Of a stretch of DNA of 64,000 nucleotides, positions 16,616 to 25,304 are shown in pieces. The notes beneath the pieces were generated by a model. It was given only the letters and a program-made list of their open reading frames with translations, searched no databases and was not told where the DNA came from. Location of the stretch: positions 682,001-746,000 of the forward strand of contig NZ_CP009435.1 of the NCBI RefSeq assembly GCF_000960995.1, written 5' to 3'. This stretch comes from Burkholderia glumae LMG 2196 = ATCC 33617 (GTDB lineage: Bacteria; Pseudomonadota; Gammaproteobacteria; Burkholderiales; Burkholderiaceae). Position 1 is the first letter of the stretch. Each line of letters begins with the position of its first letter. The translations under genes were made by a program, and so were the position numbers.

Positions 16616-17368
16616 ATGAACGACGAACAACTGCTCCGCTATTCCCGCCACATCCTCGTCGACGAAATCGGCATCGAGGCGCAGCAGCGCTTCCTCGACG
16701 CGCACGCGCTGATCGTCGGGGCCGGCGGCCTCGGATCGCCGGCCGCGATGTACCTGGCCGCCGCGGGCGTGGGCGCGATCACGCTGGTCGATGCCGACAC
16801 GGTGGACCTCACCAACCTGCAGCGCCAGATCCTGCATGCGACCGAATCGGTCGGGCGGCGCAAGGTCGAGTCGGGGCGCGAGGCGCTCGCGCGGCTCAAC
16901 CCCGAGATCGTCGTGCATGCGGTGGCCGAGCGCGTCGGGGCCGCCTGGCTGGACGCTGCCGTGCCGCTGGCCACGGTGGTGCTCGACTGCAGCGACAACT
17001 TCGCCACGCGCCACGCCATCAACCGTGCCTGCGCGGCGCATCGCATCCCGCTCGTGTCGGGCGCCGCGCTGCGCTTCGACGGCCAGATCAGCACCTTCGA
17101 CTTCCGCGACGCGGCCTCGCCCTGCTATGCCTGCGTGTTTCCCGAGGACCAGCCGTTCGAGGAGGTGGCCTGCTCGACCATGGGGGTGTTCGCGCCGACC
17201 GTCGGCATCATCGGCGCGATGCAGGCCGCCGAGGCGCTGCGCGTGATCGGCGGCATCGGCCAGACGCTGGTGGGAAGGCTGATGATGCTCGATTCGCTGC
17301 GCATGGAATGGAACACGATGCGCATCGCACGGCAGCCCGATTGCCCGGTCTGCGGCGGCACGCACTGA
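16616..17368 (+). CDS. moeB: MoeB/ThiF family adenylyltransferase
   Basis: 250 aa E1-like enzyme. It begins MNDEQLLRYSRHILVDEIGIEAQQ; the nucleotide-binding motif is LIVGAGGLGSPAAMYLAAAGVG, followed by DTVDLTNLQRQILH, VLDCSDNFATRHAINRAC, CYACVFPE and the C-terminal zinc pair CPVC. It adenylates the C-terminus of a sulfur-carrier protein (MoaD or ThiS). No rhodanese extension is present, so it is of the bacterial MoeB/ThiF length. TAGAAT at 16577-16582 may be its minus-10 box. Whether the partner is MoaD or ThiS cannot be told from the window. Confidence 0.93.
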   Translation: MNDEQLLRYSRHILVDEIGIEAQQRFLDAHALIVGAGGLGSPAAMYLAAAGVGAITLVDADTVDLTNLQRQILHATESVGRRKVESGREALARLNPEIVVHAVAERVGAAWLDAAVPLATVVLDCSDNFATRHAINRACAAHRIPLVSGAALRFDGQISTFDFRDAASPCYACVFPEDQPFEEVACSTMGVFAPTVGIIGAMQAAEALRVIGGIGQTLVGRLMMLDSLRMEWNTMRIARQPDCPVCGGTH

Positions 17369-17468
17369 GCCCGGCGCGCGCGGCCCGAAAAGCCGCCGCG
17401 CGGAAAGACCCGGCGGGCCGCCGGCCGCCGCGTCGAGGCCGCGAGTTCGAGGCGCAAGGCGAGGCAGC

Positions 17469-17488
17469 GCCGGCCGCATGCGGCCGGC
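17469..17488. repeat. 20-bp perfect palindrome between moeB and ptsI
   Basis: GCCGGCCGCATGCGGCCGGC is a perfect 20-base palindrome in the 135-base convergent gap between moeB and ptsI. It can form a very stable hairpin on either strand but has no T tract. It may end transcription together with a factor, or be one of the recurrent GCCGGC hairpins noted in this window. Confidence 0.5.
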
Positions 17489-17503
17489 CCCGGGCGGGCC
17501 GCC

Positions 17504-19282
17504 TCAGGCCACCAGGTCGGCCTTCGGCTCGGCCTGCGCGAGCTGCTTCAGCGCGAGCTGCACGTCCTCGGGCTCGAACGAGGCCAGCACGTCGGCGGTC
17601 GGCTTCTCGAGCGCCTTCAGGTGCGCGCGCAGGATCTCCTGCTTGACCACCAGCAGCTGGCTCGGATGCATCGAGAACTCGGTGAGCCCCATGCCGAGCA
17701 GCAGGCGCGTCATCGCCGGATCGCCGGCCATCTCACCGCACACCGACACCGGCACGCCCGCGCGCTTGGCCTCGCGCAGCGTGTAGGCGATCAGGTGCAG
17801 CACGGCCGGGTGCAGCGGATCGTACAGATGCGCCACGGCATTGTCGGCGCGGTCGATCGCGAGCGTGTACTGGATCAGGTCGTTGGTGCCGATCGAGAGG
17901 AAATCGACGCGCTTGAGGAACAGCGGCAGCGCGATCGCGGCGGCCGGGATCTCGATCATCGCGCCGACCCGCACGTTCGGATCGTAGGCGAGCCCGGCGT
18001 CGTCGAGCTGGCGCTTGGCCTCGCGGATCAGGTCGAGCGTCTGGTCGATCTCCTGCGCGTGCGCGAGCATCGGCACCAGGATCTTCACCGGCCCGATCGC
18101 CGAGGCGCGCAGGATCGCGCGCAGCTGGGTCAGGAACATCTGCGGCTCGGACAGGCTCCAGCGGATCGCGCGCAGGCCCAGCGCCGGATTCGGGGCGGTC
18201 TCGTAGCCGCCGTCGAGCGCGTCGAGCGGCTTGTCGGCACCCACGTCGATGGTGCGGATCGTCACCGGCATGCCGTTCATCAGCTCGACCGCACGGCGGT
18301 ACGCGCGGAACTGCTCCTCTTCCTCGGCGAGCGCGTTCTCGTCGTTCATGAACAGGAATTCGGTGCGGAACAGACCCACGCCGACCGCGCCGGCCTCCAC
18401 GGCCGCCTTCGCGTCGTCGGGCAGCTCGATGTTGGCGAGCAGGTCGATCTTGGTGCCGCAGAGCGTCTGCGTCGGCGAGAACTTGAGGCGCTGCAGCTTG
18501 CGCTGCTCGAGCGCCTTCTCGGACTGCCGGTACGAGTATTCCTCGAGCACGATCGGCGCCGGATCGACGATCACGATGCCCTGGTCGCCATCGACGATGA
18601 TCAGGTCGTTCTGGCGGATCAGCGCGCTCGCATGCTGCACGCCGACCGCGGCCGGGATGCCCAGGCTGCGGGCGACGATCGCCGTGTGCGAGGTGCGCCC
18701 GCCCAGATCGGTCACGAACGCGTGGAACGCCTGGTTCTTGAACTGCATCATGTCGGCCGGCGCGATGTCGTGCGCGACCACGATCATGTCGTCCTTGCCG
18801 CTGGCCGCGCGGCCGAGCGCCTGGGCCGGCGACGGCGCGCCGGCCAGCGCCTTCAGCACGCGCTCGACCACCTGCTCGATGTCGGCCTTGCGCTCGCGCA
18901 GGTACTCGTCCTCGATGTCGTCGAAGTGGCTGGCGATCACGTCGAGCTGCTCGGTCAGCGCCCATTCGGCGTTGTAGCGGCGGTCGCGGATCAGGTCGAT
19001 GGTTTCCTGCACCAGCATCGCGTCGTTGAGGATCATCGAATGCACGTCGATGAACGCGGCCACCTCGCTCGGCGTGTCGTCGGTCAGGTCGGCGCGCAGC
19101 GCGTCGAGTTCGCCGCGCACGGCGAGCAGCGCGGCGCGCAGCCGGTCGATCTCGGCGTCGAGCTGCTGCGCCTCGACGAGGTAATGCGCGACGTCGAGCG
19201 CCGCCGGCGCGATCAGATACGCACGACCGATCGCGATACCTCTCGAAACGGGAATTCCCTGCAGCGTGAACGACACGCGCAC
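17504..19282 (-). CDS. ptsI: phosphoenolpyruvate-protein phosphotransferase (PTS enzyme I)
   Basis: 592 aa, full length. Start VSFTLQGIPVSRGIAIGRAYLI; phosphohistidine motif GGRTSHTAIVARSLGIPA in the first third; PEP-binding barrel with VGLFRTEFLFM, NPALGLRAIRW, IGTNDLIQYTLAIDR and the catalytic Cys in VSVCGEMAGDP. It passes phosphate from PEP to HPr. The window shows HPr and an EIIA upstream but no sugar permease, so this branch probably has a regulatory role. The gap to ptsH (216 bases) holds a terminator-like hairpin and a possible own promoter. Confidence 0.98.
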   Translation of the reverse strand: MRVSFTLQGIPVSRGIAIGRAYLIAPAALDVAHYLVEAQQLDAEIDRLRAALLAVRGELDALRADLTDDTPSEVAAFIDVHSMILNDAMLVQETIDLIRDRRYNAEWALTEQLDVIASHFDDIEDEYLRERKADIEQVVERVLKALAGAPSPAQALGRAASGKDDMIVVAHDIAPADMMQFKNQAFHAFVTDLGGRTSHTAIVARSLGIPAAVGVQHASALIRQNDLIIVDGDQGIVIVDPAPIVLEEYSYRQSEKALEQRKLQRLKFSPTQTLCGTKIDLLANIELPDDAKAAVEAGAVGVGLFRTEFLFMNDENALAEEEEQFRAYRRAVELMNGMPVTIRTIDVGADKPLDALDGGYETAPNPALGLRAIRWSLSEPQMFLTQLRAILRASAIGPVKILVPMLAHAQEIDQTLDLIREAKRQLDDAGLAYDPNVRVGAMIEIPAAAIALPLFLKRVDFLSIGTNDLIQYTLAIDRADNAVAHLYDPLHPAVLHLIAYTLREAKRAGVPVSVCGEMAGDPAMTRLLLGMGLTEFSMHPSQLLVVKQEILRAHLKALEKPTADVLASFEPEDVQLALKQLAQAEPKADLVA

Positions 19283-19343
19283 CTCCTGTGAGTCAGGTCA
19301 GCCGCAGCCCACCGCCGCGATGCGCATATGACCCCGACTCGTG

Positions 19344-19349
19344 ATTATA
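19344..19349 (-). promoter_or_regulatory. candidate minus-10 box of a ptsI promoter
   Basis: A perfect TATAAT lies on the minus strand at 19344-19349, giving a start near 19337 and a leader of about 55 bases before ptsI. No good minus-35 is found at 16-18 bases, so the call is tentative. Confidence 0.35.
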
Positions 19350-19427
19350 AATTCCGCGCTCCCCGCGTGGCTGCATGCGGCGCAGCATCGGCACCACAAT
19401 GATCTGTTGTCTGAACAAACGCCAATA

Positions 19428-19459
19428 CCCAAAAGAAATGCCGCGTCGGGGCGCGGCAT
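19428..19459 (-). terminator. terminator or attenuator between ptsH and ptsI
   Basis: On the minus strand an 8-base-pair stem (ATGCCGCG at 19438-19445 with CGCGGCAT at 19452-19459) with a six-base loop is followed by TTTCTTTTGG. It begins 40 bases after the ptsH stop and would reduce read-through into ptsI. Confidence 0.65.
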
Positions 19460-19498
19460 GGGCTGGCGAGGCGGCGCGGTCGGCCGCCCGTGCGCGGC

Positions 19499-19768
19499 TT
19501 ACTGGCCTTCGCCGAACTTGTCGGCAATCAGCTTGAGCAGCGCGTCCATCGCTTCCTTTTCATCGGCGCCGTCGGTTTCGATCGTCACCGTGCTGCCGAT
19601 GCCGGCCGCCAGCATCATCACGCCCATGATGCTCTTCGCATTGATCCGGCGGCCATTGCGCGTCATCCAGACTTCCGACTGGAAGTTGCCCGCGAGCTGA
19701 GTCAGCTTGGCCGAGGCGCGGGCATGCAGTCCCAATTTATTGACGATGGTCGTTTCTTGTTGAAGCAT
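19499..19768 (-). CDS. ptsH: phosphocarrier protein HPr
   Basis: 89 aa. The phosphorylated His15 is in NKLGLHARASAKL and the regulatory Ser46 in KSIMGVMMLAAG, so both the PEP-dependent and the HPr-kinase sites are conserved. HPr relays phosphate from EI to EIIA proteins. It lies 85 bases downstream of the EIIA gene on the same strand; a hairpin with a T run follows it before ptsI. Confidence 0.98.
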   Translation of the reverse strand: MLQQETTIVNKLGLHARASAKLTQLAGNFQSEVWMTRNGRRINAKSIMGVMMLAAGIGSTVTIETDGADEKEAMDALLKLIADKFGEGQ

Positions 19769-19853
19769 GGTGTTCCGTTCAGGTGAAGGCTGCCGGCGGC
19801 GCGCGCCGCCGGGGGAAAGGAAGCGTATGAATGCGCCGGGCGGGCCCGCCCGG

Positions 19854-20324
19854 TCAAAGCGGTTCGGTCTGCGGCTTGGGCTCCGGCGGAATCGGCGCGC
19901 ACTCGCCGCAGCCGAGGCCCACGCGCGGCGGCGGCGTGCCGGCGGCGATCTCGTGGATGCCCTTGGTCGAGCCGCCCAGCGCCTTTTCCACCAGCGTGTC
20001 GATCGGCGTGGTGCGGTAGCAGACCGAGCGCACCAGCATCGGCAGGTTCACGCCGGCCAGCACGCGCACGCCGTCGAGCTTGGCGAGCTGGCCGGCGATG
20101 TTCGCCGGGGTCGCGCCGTACATGTCGGTCAGGACGAGAACGCCGTTTTCCTCGCGCAGCCGCGCGATCTCCGCATGCGCGAAGCCCATCACCTGCGACG
20201 GGTCGCTGTCCGCGAGCACGTCGATGCAGCCGATGCGCGCGGGAACCCCCCCGTAGATATGGGAGATGCAGTCCCGCAGGGCGGTGGCGAGCGGGGCGTG
20301 AGCGATGATCAGGATGCCAGCCAT
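19854..20324 (-). CDS. PTS mannose-type EIIA component
   Basis: 156 aa. The domain begins MAGILIIAHAPLATALRDC with the phosphorylatable His9, then VLADSDPSQ, GVLVLTDMYGATPANIAGQL and GVNLPMLVRSVCYR, as in EIIA of the mannose/fructose (PTS-Man) family. There is a Pro-rich C-terminal tail containing two cysteines (139 and 142). No IIB, IIC or IID gene is near, as in many beta-proteobacteria, so it probably acts as a regulatory phosphate acceptor with HPr and EI. The upstream in-frame extension is not family-like, and ATG at 20324 is the normal start. Confidence 0.93.
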   Translation of the reverse strand: MAGILIIAHAPLATALRDCISHIYGGVPARIGCIDVLADSDPSQVMGFAHAEIARLREENGVLVLTDMYGATPANIAGQLAKLDGVRVLAGVNLPMLVRSVCYRTTPIDTLVEKALGGSTKGIHEIAAGTPPPRVGLGCGECAPIPPEPKPQTEPL

Positions 20325-20560
20325 GTCAACCTTGCAACAATGTGGCCCGAACGCCGGACCGGATGCCCGGAAATGAACCTGCCGGGCGAACGGGCATTGT
20401 AGCAGGCCGGTTTCGGGGCCAATCCACAACGTGAATCGGGCCGCGATGCCGAACCGGCGGCGGGGGACCTGCGCGGCCGCCGCCGCTTGTCTGCGCCAGG
20501 CCGTTGCTGCCGCCTGGCCTGGCTAGATTGCGCGGGCGCCGTCCGTGCCGCGCGCGGCGC

Positions 20561-21517
20561 TCAGCCGACCGCGCGTTCGAGCGCGTCGACGAACATCGCC
20601 GCGACGTCGAAGCCGGTCTGCTCCATGATCTCGCGAAAACAGGTCGGGCTGGTCACGTTCACCTCGGTGAGCCAGTCGCCGATCGCGTCGAGCCCGACCA
20701 GCAGCAGCCCGCGCGCGGCCAGCACCGGCCCGAGCGCGGCGGCGATCTCGCGGTCGCGCGCGGTGAGCGGCTGCGCCACGCCGATGCCGCCGGCGGCCAG
20801 ATTGCCGCGCACCTCGTTGCCCTGCGGAATCCGCGCGAGCGAATACGGCACCGGCTCGCCGCCGATCAGCAGGATGCGCTTGTCGCCCGCCTTGATCTCG
20901 GGGATGAACTTCTGGACCATCAGCGTGCGCCGGCCGTCCTCGCCGAGCATCTCGACGATCGAGCCGAGGTTCATGCCGTCGGCCTTGACGCGGAACACCC
21001 CCATGCCGCCCATGCCGTCGAGCGGCTTGACGATCACGTCGCCGTGCTCGGCATGGAACGCGCGCAGCCGCGCCGCGTCGCGCGTGACCAGCGTGGGCGC
21101 CACGAACTGCGGGAATTCGGCGATCGCGAGCTTCTCCGAGTGGTCGCGGATCGACTGCGGACGGTTGACGATCTTCGCGCCCGCGCGCTCGGCCATCTCG
21201 AGCAGCCAGGTCGAGGTCACGTACTCCATGTCGAACGGCGGGTCCTTGCGCATCAGCACCGCGCCGAACGCGGCCAGCGCGCGCGCCTCGGGCGCCGCCG
21301 CCTCGAACCAGGTGTCGCGGTGCAGGTCGTCGGGATCGCCCACGATCGTCACGCGCCGCACGTCGGCCTCGACCGAGGTGCCGCTCCAGGCCAGCTGGCG
21401 CGGCTCGCAGGCATACACCGCATGGCCGCGCCGCGCGGCTTCGGCCATCATCGCGTAGGTCGAATCCTTGTAGATCCGGAAGCAATCGAGCGGGTCGGCG
21501 ATAAAGAGAATGTCCAT
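20561..21517 (-). CDS. gshB: glutathione synthase
   Basis: 318 aa ATP-grasp enzyme. It begins MDILFIADPLDCFRIYKDSTYAMM and contains DPPFDMEYVTSTWLLE, NRPQSIRDHSEKL, VIVKPLDGMGGMGVFRV and INVTSPTCFREI-type ending (EVNVTSPTCFREI). It adds glycine to gamma-glutamylcysteine. It follows gshA by 71 bases on the same strand and lies upstream of the EIIA-ptsH-ptsI genes, a conserved order in beta-proteobacteria. Confidence 0.98.
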   Translation of the reverse strand: MDILFIADPLDCFRIYKDSTYAMMAEAARRGHAVYACEPRQLAWSGTSVEADVRRVTIVGDPDDLHRDTWFEAAAPEARALAAFGAVLMRKDPPFDMEYVTSTWLLEMAERAGAKIVNRPQSIRDHSEKLAIAEFPQFVAPTLVTRDAARLRAFHAEHGDVIVKPLDGMGGMGVFRVKADGMNLGSIVEMLGEDGRRTLMVQKFIPEIKAGDKRILLIGGEPVPYSLARIPQGNEVRGNLAAGGIGVAQPLTARDREIAAALGPVLAARGLLLVGLDAIGDWLTEVNVTSPTCFREIMEQTGFDVAAMFVDALERAVG

Positions 21518-21588
21518 GCGGGTCCTGAATGAGGCTTGGCTGAATGTCGGGGGCGGTGGCGAGGCTGGCCGCGGCGGCGCGCGGCCGC

Positions 21589-22878
21589 TCAGACCTGGAT
21601 CGCCTCGGGGTCGGTCTTCTCGAGCTCGATCGACGAGGCGAGCAGCCCCAGCCGGCCGACCACGCCGTACATGTAGAAGCGGTTGGGCGGCGCCGCGCCG
21701 GGCAGCGCGCGCGCATCGGGCAGCGCCGTGTGCTCGAAGCCGAGCGGCACGTAGTGCATGCCGGGCGCGTTGAGGTTCTGGTCGCGCTCGCGCGCCGCAT
21801 GGGTGCGATAGAAGCCGCCCACCACGTAGCGGTCGATCATGTAGACGACCGGCTCGGCCACGTCGTCGCCGATCCGCTCGAAGGTGTAGACGCCTTCCTG
21901 CACGATCACGTCGCTGACGGGCAGCCCCGCCTTGGTCTCGGACATCTGCGCGCGTTCGAGCTTGGTCAGCCCGCCGATCTCGGAGGCGTCGTGGATCGTC
22001 ATCACGCCGCGCCCGGCGGTGCCCGCGTCGGCCTTCACCACCACGTAGGGCTTCTCGCTGATGCCGTATTCACGATACTTGCGCGCGATCTTCTTGAGCA
22101 CCGCGTCGATCGCGTCGGCCAGCGCCTCGCCGCCGTTGCCGGCCTGCCAGTCGATGCCGCCCACGTGCGCGAAGTACGGATTGACCATCCACGGGTCGAC
22201 GCCCACCATCTTCGCGAACTTCTTGGCCACCTCGTCGTAGCAGGCGAAATGGGTGGACTTGCGGCGCACCGCCCAGCCCGCGTGCAGCGGCGGCAGCAGG
22301 TATTGCTCGTGCAGGTTCTCGAGCACGTCCGGAATCCCGCCCGACAGGTCGTTGTTGAGCAGGATCGAACAGGGATCGAAGTTCTTCAGGCCGAGCCGGC
22401 GCTGCGAGCGCTCGAGCGGCTCCAGGACGATCTTCGTGCCGTCGGCGAGCGTGATCGGCGTGACGTCGGTCACGCTCGGGTCGAGCGAGCCGAAGCGCAC
22501 GTTCAGGCCCGCCTGGCGCATGATCGTCGCGAGGCGCGCGACATTCTCGAGATAGAACGCGTTGCGCGTGGGCAGCTCCGGAATCACGAGCAGCCCCTTG
22601 GCATCCGGGCAGATTTTTTCGATCGCGGCCATCGCCGCCTGGACGGCGAGCGGCAGCACTTCGGCCGGCAGGTTGTTGAAGCTGCCGGGGAACAGATTGG
22701 CGTCGACGGGCGCGAGCTTGAAGCCGGCGTTGCGCAGATCGACCGAACAATAGAACGGCGGCGTGTGTTCCTGCCACTCGAGGCGGAACCAGCGTTCGAT
22801 CGCCGGCGTCGCGTCGAGGATCTTCCGCTCCAGCTCGAGCAGCGGGCCGTTTAACGCCGTAACGAGATGGGGAACCAT
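21589..22878 (-). CDS. gshA: glutamate-cysteine ligase, proteobacterial type
   Basis: 429 aa of the GshA family specific to beta-proteobacteria and relatives, unrelated in length to the E. coli enzyme. Typical segments are FYCSVDLRNAGFKLAPVDANLFPGSFNNL near residue 40, FGSLDPSVTDVT, NPYFAHVGGIDWQAGNGGE, VVVKADAGTAGRGVMTI and MYGVVGRLGLLASSIELE at the end. It makes gamma-glutamylcysteine, the first step to glutathione. A candidate minus-10 TACAAT lies about 40 bases upstream of the ATG. Together with gshB it forms the complete glutathione pathway. Confidence 0.97.
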   Translation of the reverse strand: MVPHLVTALNGPLLELERKILDATPAIERWFRLEWQEHTPPFYCSVDLRNAGFKLAPVDANLFPGSFNNLPAEVLPLAVQAAMAAIEKICPDAKGLLVIPELPTRNAFYLENVARLATIMRQAGLNVRFGSLDPSVTDVTPITLADGTKIVLEPLERSQRRLGLKNFDPCSILLNNDLSGGIPDVLENLHEQYLLPPLHAGWAVRRKSTHFACYDEVAKKFAKMVGVDPWMVNPYFAHVGGIDWQAGNGGEALADAIDAVLKKIARKYREYGISEKPYVVVKADAGTAGRGVMTIHDASEIGGLTKLERAQMSETKAGLPVSDVIVQEGVYTFERIGDDVAEPVVYMIDRYVVGGFYRTHAARERDQNLNAPGMHYVPLGFEHTALPDARALPGAAPPNRFYMYGVVGRLGLLASSIELEKTDPEAIQV

Positions 22879-23026
22879 GAATCACTCGCGAACAGGAGAA
22901 AAAAGATTGTAGAGCAAATACCCTGCCGATTTGGGGATTGTTCCCGCGATAGCAAGGATTGTCCGGATCTTTTCTCGCTATTGACCCGATTACCGGAAGG
23001 GTTATCCCGGCCGTGCCCGGTCCGCG

Positions 23027-23056
23027 AATAAAAAAGAACCCGCCGGAAAGGCGGGC
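23027..23056 (-). terminator. intrinsic terminator after amtB
   Basis: On the minus strand CCCGCC and GGCGGG (23050-23055 and 23039-23044) form a six-base-pair stem with a five-base loop followed by TTCTTTTTTATT. It lies about 80 bases beyond the amtB stop and would end the glnK-amtB transcript. Confidence 0.85.
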
Positions 23057-23132
23057 AGAAGTCGCTGCGCTCATTCTGTGGGCGGGGCGGCCGAATGGCG
23101 CCGCCCCGCCGGATTACCGGTGCGTCATTCGA

Positions 23133-24614
23133 TCATTCGACGTGTTCGCCATGCAGGATCACGTCCAGACCCTCGCGCTCTTCCTCTTCCGAGACGCGCA
23201 GGCCCATCACCATGTCGATCACCTTCAGGATGATGAAGGTCACGATGCCGCTGTAGAGCAGCGTGATCGCCACGCCCTTGGCCTGCACCAGCAGGCTGCC
23301 GTCGAAGCCGCCGATGTCCTTGACCGCGAACACGCCGGTCAGCAGCGCGCCGAGAATGCCGCCCACGCCGTGCACGCCGAACGCGTCGAGCGAATCGTCG
23401 TATCCGAGCTTGATCTTGAGCCAGGTGGCCGACCAGAAGCAGACCACGCCCGCCGCGATGCCGATCACGAGCGCACCGCCCACGCCGACGAAGCCGGCCG
23501 CCGGGGTGATCGCCACCAGCCCCGCCACCGCGCCCGAGACGATGCCGAGCACCGAGGGCTTGCCCTTCGCGATCCACTCCGCGAACATCCAGCCGAGCGC
23601 GGCGCAGGCCGTGGCGATCTGCGTGGTCAGCATCGCGAAGCCGGCGCGGCCGTCAGCGGCCACCGCCGAGCCCGCGTTGAAGCCGAACCAGCCCACCCAC
23701 AGCATCGAGCCGCCGATCAGCGTCAGCACCAGGTTGTGCGGCGCCATCGATTCGCGGCCGTAGCCGACCCGCTTGCCCAGCACGAGCGCCGCCATCAGGC
23801 CCGCGATACCGGCGTTGATGTGGACCACCGTGCCGCCCGCGAAGTCGAGCACGCCGTCGGCGGCCAGCCAGCCGGTCGGCTCCCAGACCATGTGGGCGAT
23901 CGGCACGTAGACGATCAGCGACCAGATCGTCATGAACACAAGCATCGCCGAGAACTTCATGCGATCGGCGAACGCGCCGCAGATCAGCGCCGGCGTGATG
24001 ATCGCGAAGGTCATCTGGAACACGCAGTAGACCGATTCCGGGATCGTGGTGGCGAGGTGGCTGACGGTCAGCGAGGTGGCCGTGTCGCCCTTCACGTAGG
24101 CCATGCCCGACAGCAGCACGCGCGAGAAGCCGCCGATGAAGCCGTTGCCCGGCGTGAACGCGAGGCTATAGCCCACCACGGTCCAGAGCACCGTGATCAG
24201 GGCCGTGATCGCGAAGCTCTGCATCACCGTGGCCAGCACGTTCTTCTTGCGGACCATGCCGCCGTAGAACAGCGCGAGGCCCGGAATCGTCATGAACAGC
24301 ACGAGGGCGACCGAGGTCAGCATCCAGGCGGTATCGCCCGAGTTGATCTTCGACGAATCGACCGAGAACGGCGCGGTCGGCGCGGCCGGTGCGGCGGCAG
24401 CCGAGGCGCCCGAAGCCGGTGCGGCGGCCGCGGCGCTCGTGGCCGAAGCGGAGGCGGCAGCCGGGGCCGCGGCGGGCGCGCTGGCCGACGCGTCGGAGGC
24501 GACGGCGGCCGAAGCCACGGCAGGCGCGGACGACGCGTCGTCGGCCAGCGCGGCGCCGATGCCGGTCGCGACGAGCGAGCCGGCCATCAGCAGGGACATC
24601 AAAAGTTTACGCAT
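23133..24614 (-). CDS. amtB: ammonium transporter AmtB
   Basis: 493 aa. A signal peptide (about 1-24) is followed by roughly 60 residues made almost only of Ala, Ser and Pro before the first core helix DTAWMLTSVALVLFMTIPGLALFYGGMVRKKN. The eleven-helix Amt/Rh core is complete, with FAGGTVVHINAGIAGL and DDSLDAFGVHGVGGILGALLTGVFA carrying the paired pore histidines. It conducts ammonium across the inner membrane and is blocked by the PII protein encoded 35 bases upstream. The long low-complexity segment is unusual. Confidence 0.97.
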   Translation of the reverse strand: MRKLLMSLLMAGSLVATGIGAALADDASSAPAVASAAVASDASASAPAAAPAAASASATSAAAAAPASGASAAAAPAAPTAPFSVDSSKINSGDTAWMLTSVALVLFMTIPGLALFYGGMVRKKNVLATVMQSFAITALITVLWTVVGYSLAFTPGNGFIGGFSRVLLSGMAYVKGDTATSLTVSHLATTIPESVYCVFQMTFAIITPALICGAFADRMKFSAMLVFMTIWSLIVYVPIAHMVWEPTGWLAADGVLDFAGGTVVHINAGIAGLMAALVLGKRVGYGRESMAPHNLVLTLIGGSMLWVGWFGFNAGSAVAADGRAGFAMLTTQIATACAALGWMFAEWIAKGKPSVLGIVSGAVAGLVAITPAAGFVGVGGALVIGIAAGVVCFWSATWLKIKLGYDDSLDAFGVHGVGGILGALLTGVFAVKDIGGFDGSLLVQAKGVAITLLYSGIVTFIILKVIDMVMGLRVSEEEEREGLDVILHGEHVE

Positions 24615-24649
24615 GTTGGTTTCCTCTTGTCGCTTGTCGTTCTGATGAT

Positions 24650-24988
24650 TTACAGGGCGTCGGCGCCCGTCTCCCCGGTGCGAATCCGGATAACCTGTTC
24701 GATCGGCGTGACGAAGATCTTGCCGTCCCCGATCTTGCCGGTGCGGGCCGCCCGCTCGATCGCCTCCACCGCCTGGTCGACCAGATCGTCGGACACGGCG
24801 GCCTCGATCTTCATCTTCGGCAGGAAGTCCACCACGTATTCGGCGCCGCGATAGAGCTCGGTGTGGCCCTTTTGGCGGCCGAAGCCCTTCACCTCCGTGA
24901 CCGTAATGCCCGAGACGCCGAGCGCCGAAAGCGCTTCGCGCGTCTCATCGAGCTTGAACGGCTTGATGATTGCGGTAATCAGTTTCAT
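24650..24988 (-). CDS. glnK: nitrogen regulatory protein PII (GlnK)
   Basis: 112 aa. The start MKLITAIIKPFKLDETREAL, the T-loop GRQKGHTELYRGAEYVVDFLPK with the uridylylation site Tyr51, and the B-loop TGKIGDGKIFV are all conserved. PII trimers sense 2-oxoglutarate, ATP/ADP and uridylylation, and block AmtB when nitrogen is sufficient. Pairing with amtB identifies this copy as GlnK rather than GlnB. The sigma-54 promoter 75 bases upstream supports nitrogen-regulated expression. Confidence 0.96.
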   Translation of the reverse strand: MKLITAIIKPFKLDETREALSALGVSGITVTEVKGFGRQKGHTELYRGAEYVVDFLPKMKIEAAVSDDLVDQAVEAIERAARTGKIGDGKIFVTPIEQVIRIRTGETGADAL

Positions 24989-25062
24989 GAAGTCCTCTCG
25001 CTTTCTGGTTGTCCGATCGGTGGTCCGACCAACCGCGTTGCATGGGTCGCGGAAATACACTC

Positions 25063-25078
25063 AGCAACTCGCGTGCCA
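25063..25078 (-). promoter_or_regulatory. sigma-54 promoter of glnK-amtB
   Basis: The minus strand reads TGGCACGCGAGTTGCT, a full match to the minus-24/minus-12 consensus TGGCACG-N4-TTGCW. Transcription would start near 25050, giving a leader of about 60 bases before glnK. Confidence 0.92.
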
Positions 25079-25147
25079 TGTCGCCGCCCCGCCCCCCGAG
25101 AAAGCCCCGCGAGGGCGTGCCGGAGCCGGCCGAACGGCCAACGTCGC

Positions 25148-25164
25148 GGCACTTCGGTGGCGCG
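25148..25164. promoter_or_regulatory. weak NtrC-like site upstream of glnK
   Basis: GGCACTTCGGTGGCGCG resembles the 17-base NtrC site TGCACCA-N3-TGGTGCA with GCAC, TGG and GC conserved. Its centre lies about 106 bases upstream of the predicted glnK start, the usual distance for an NtrC enhancer. Confidence 0.4.
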
Positions 25165-25304
25165 CGCAATCGAAGGTTGTTAGAGTGCTCGGACGTTCGG
25201 GACCTCCGGCGCGCCGCCATGCGGCGCGCCATGCCCGAAAACGGGCCGGCGGCACGCACCAGATTCGCTCATGCGCGCCTCGCGGGCACGAATGCAACGA
25301 GAAT

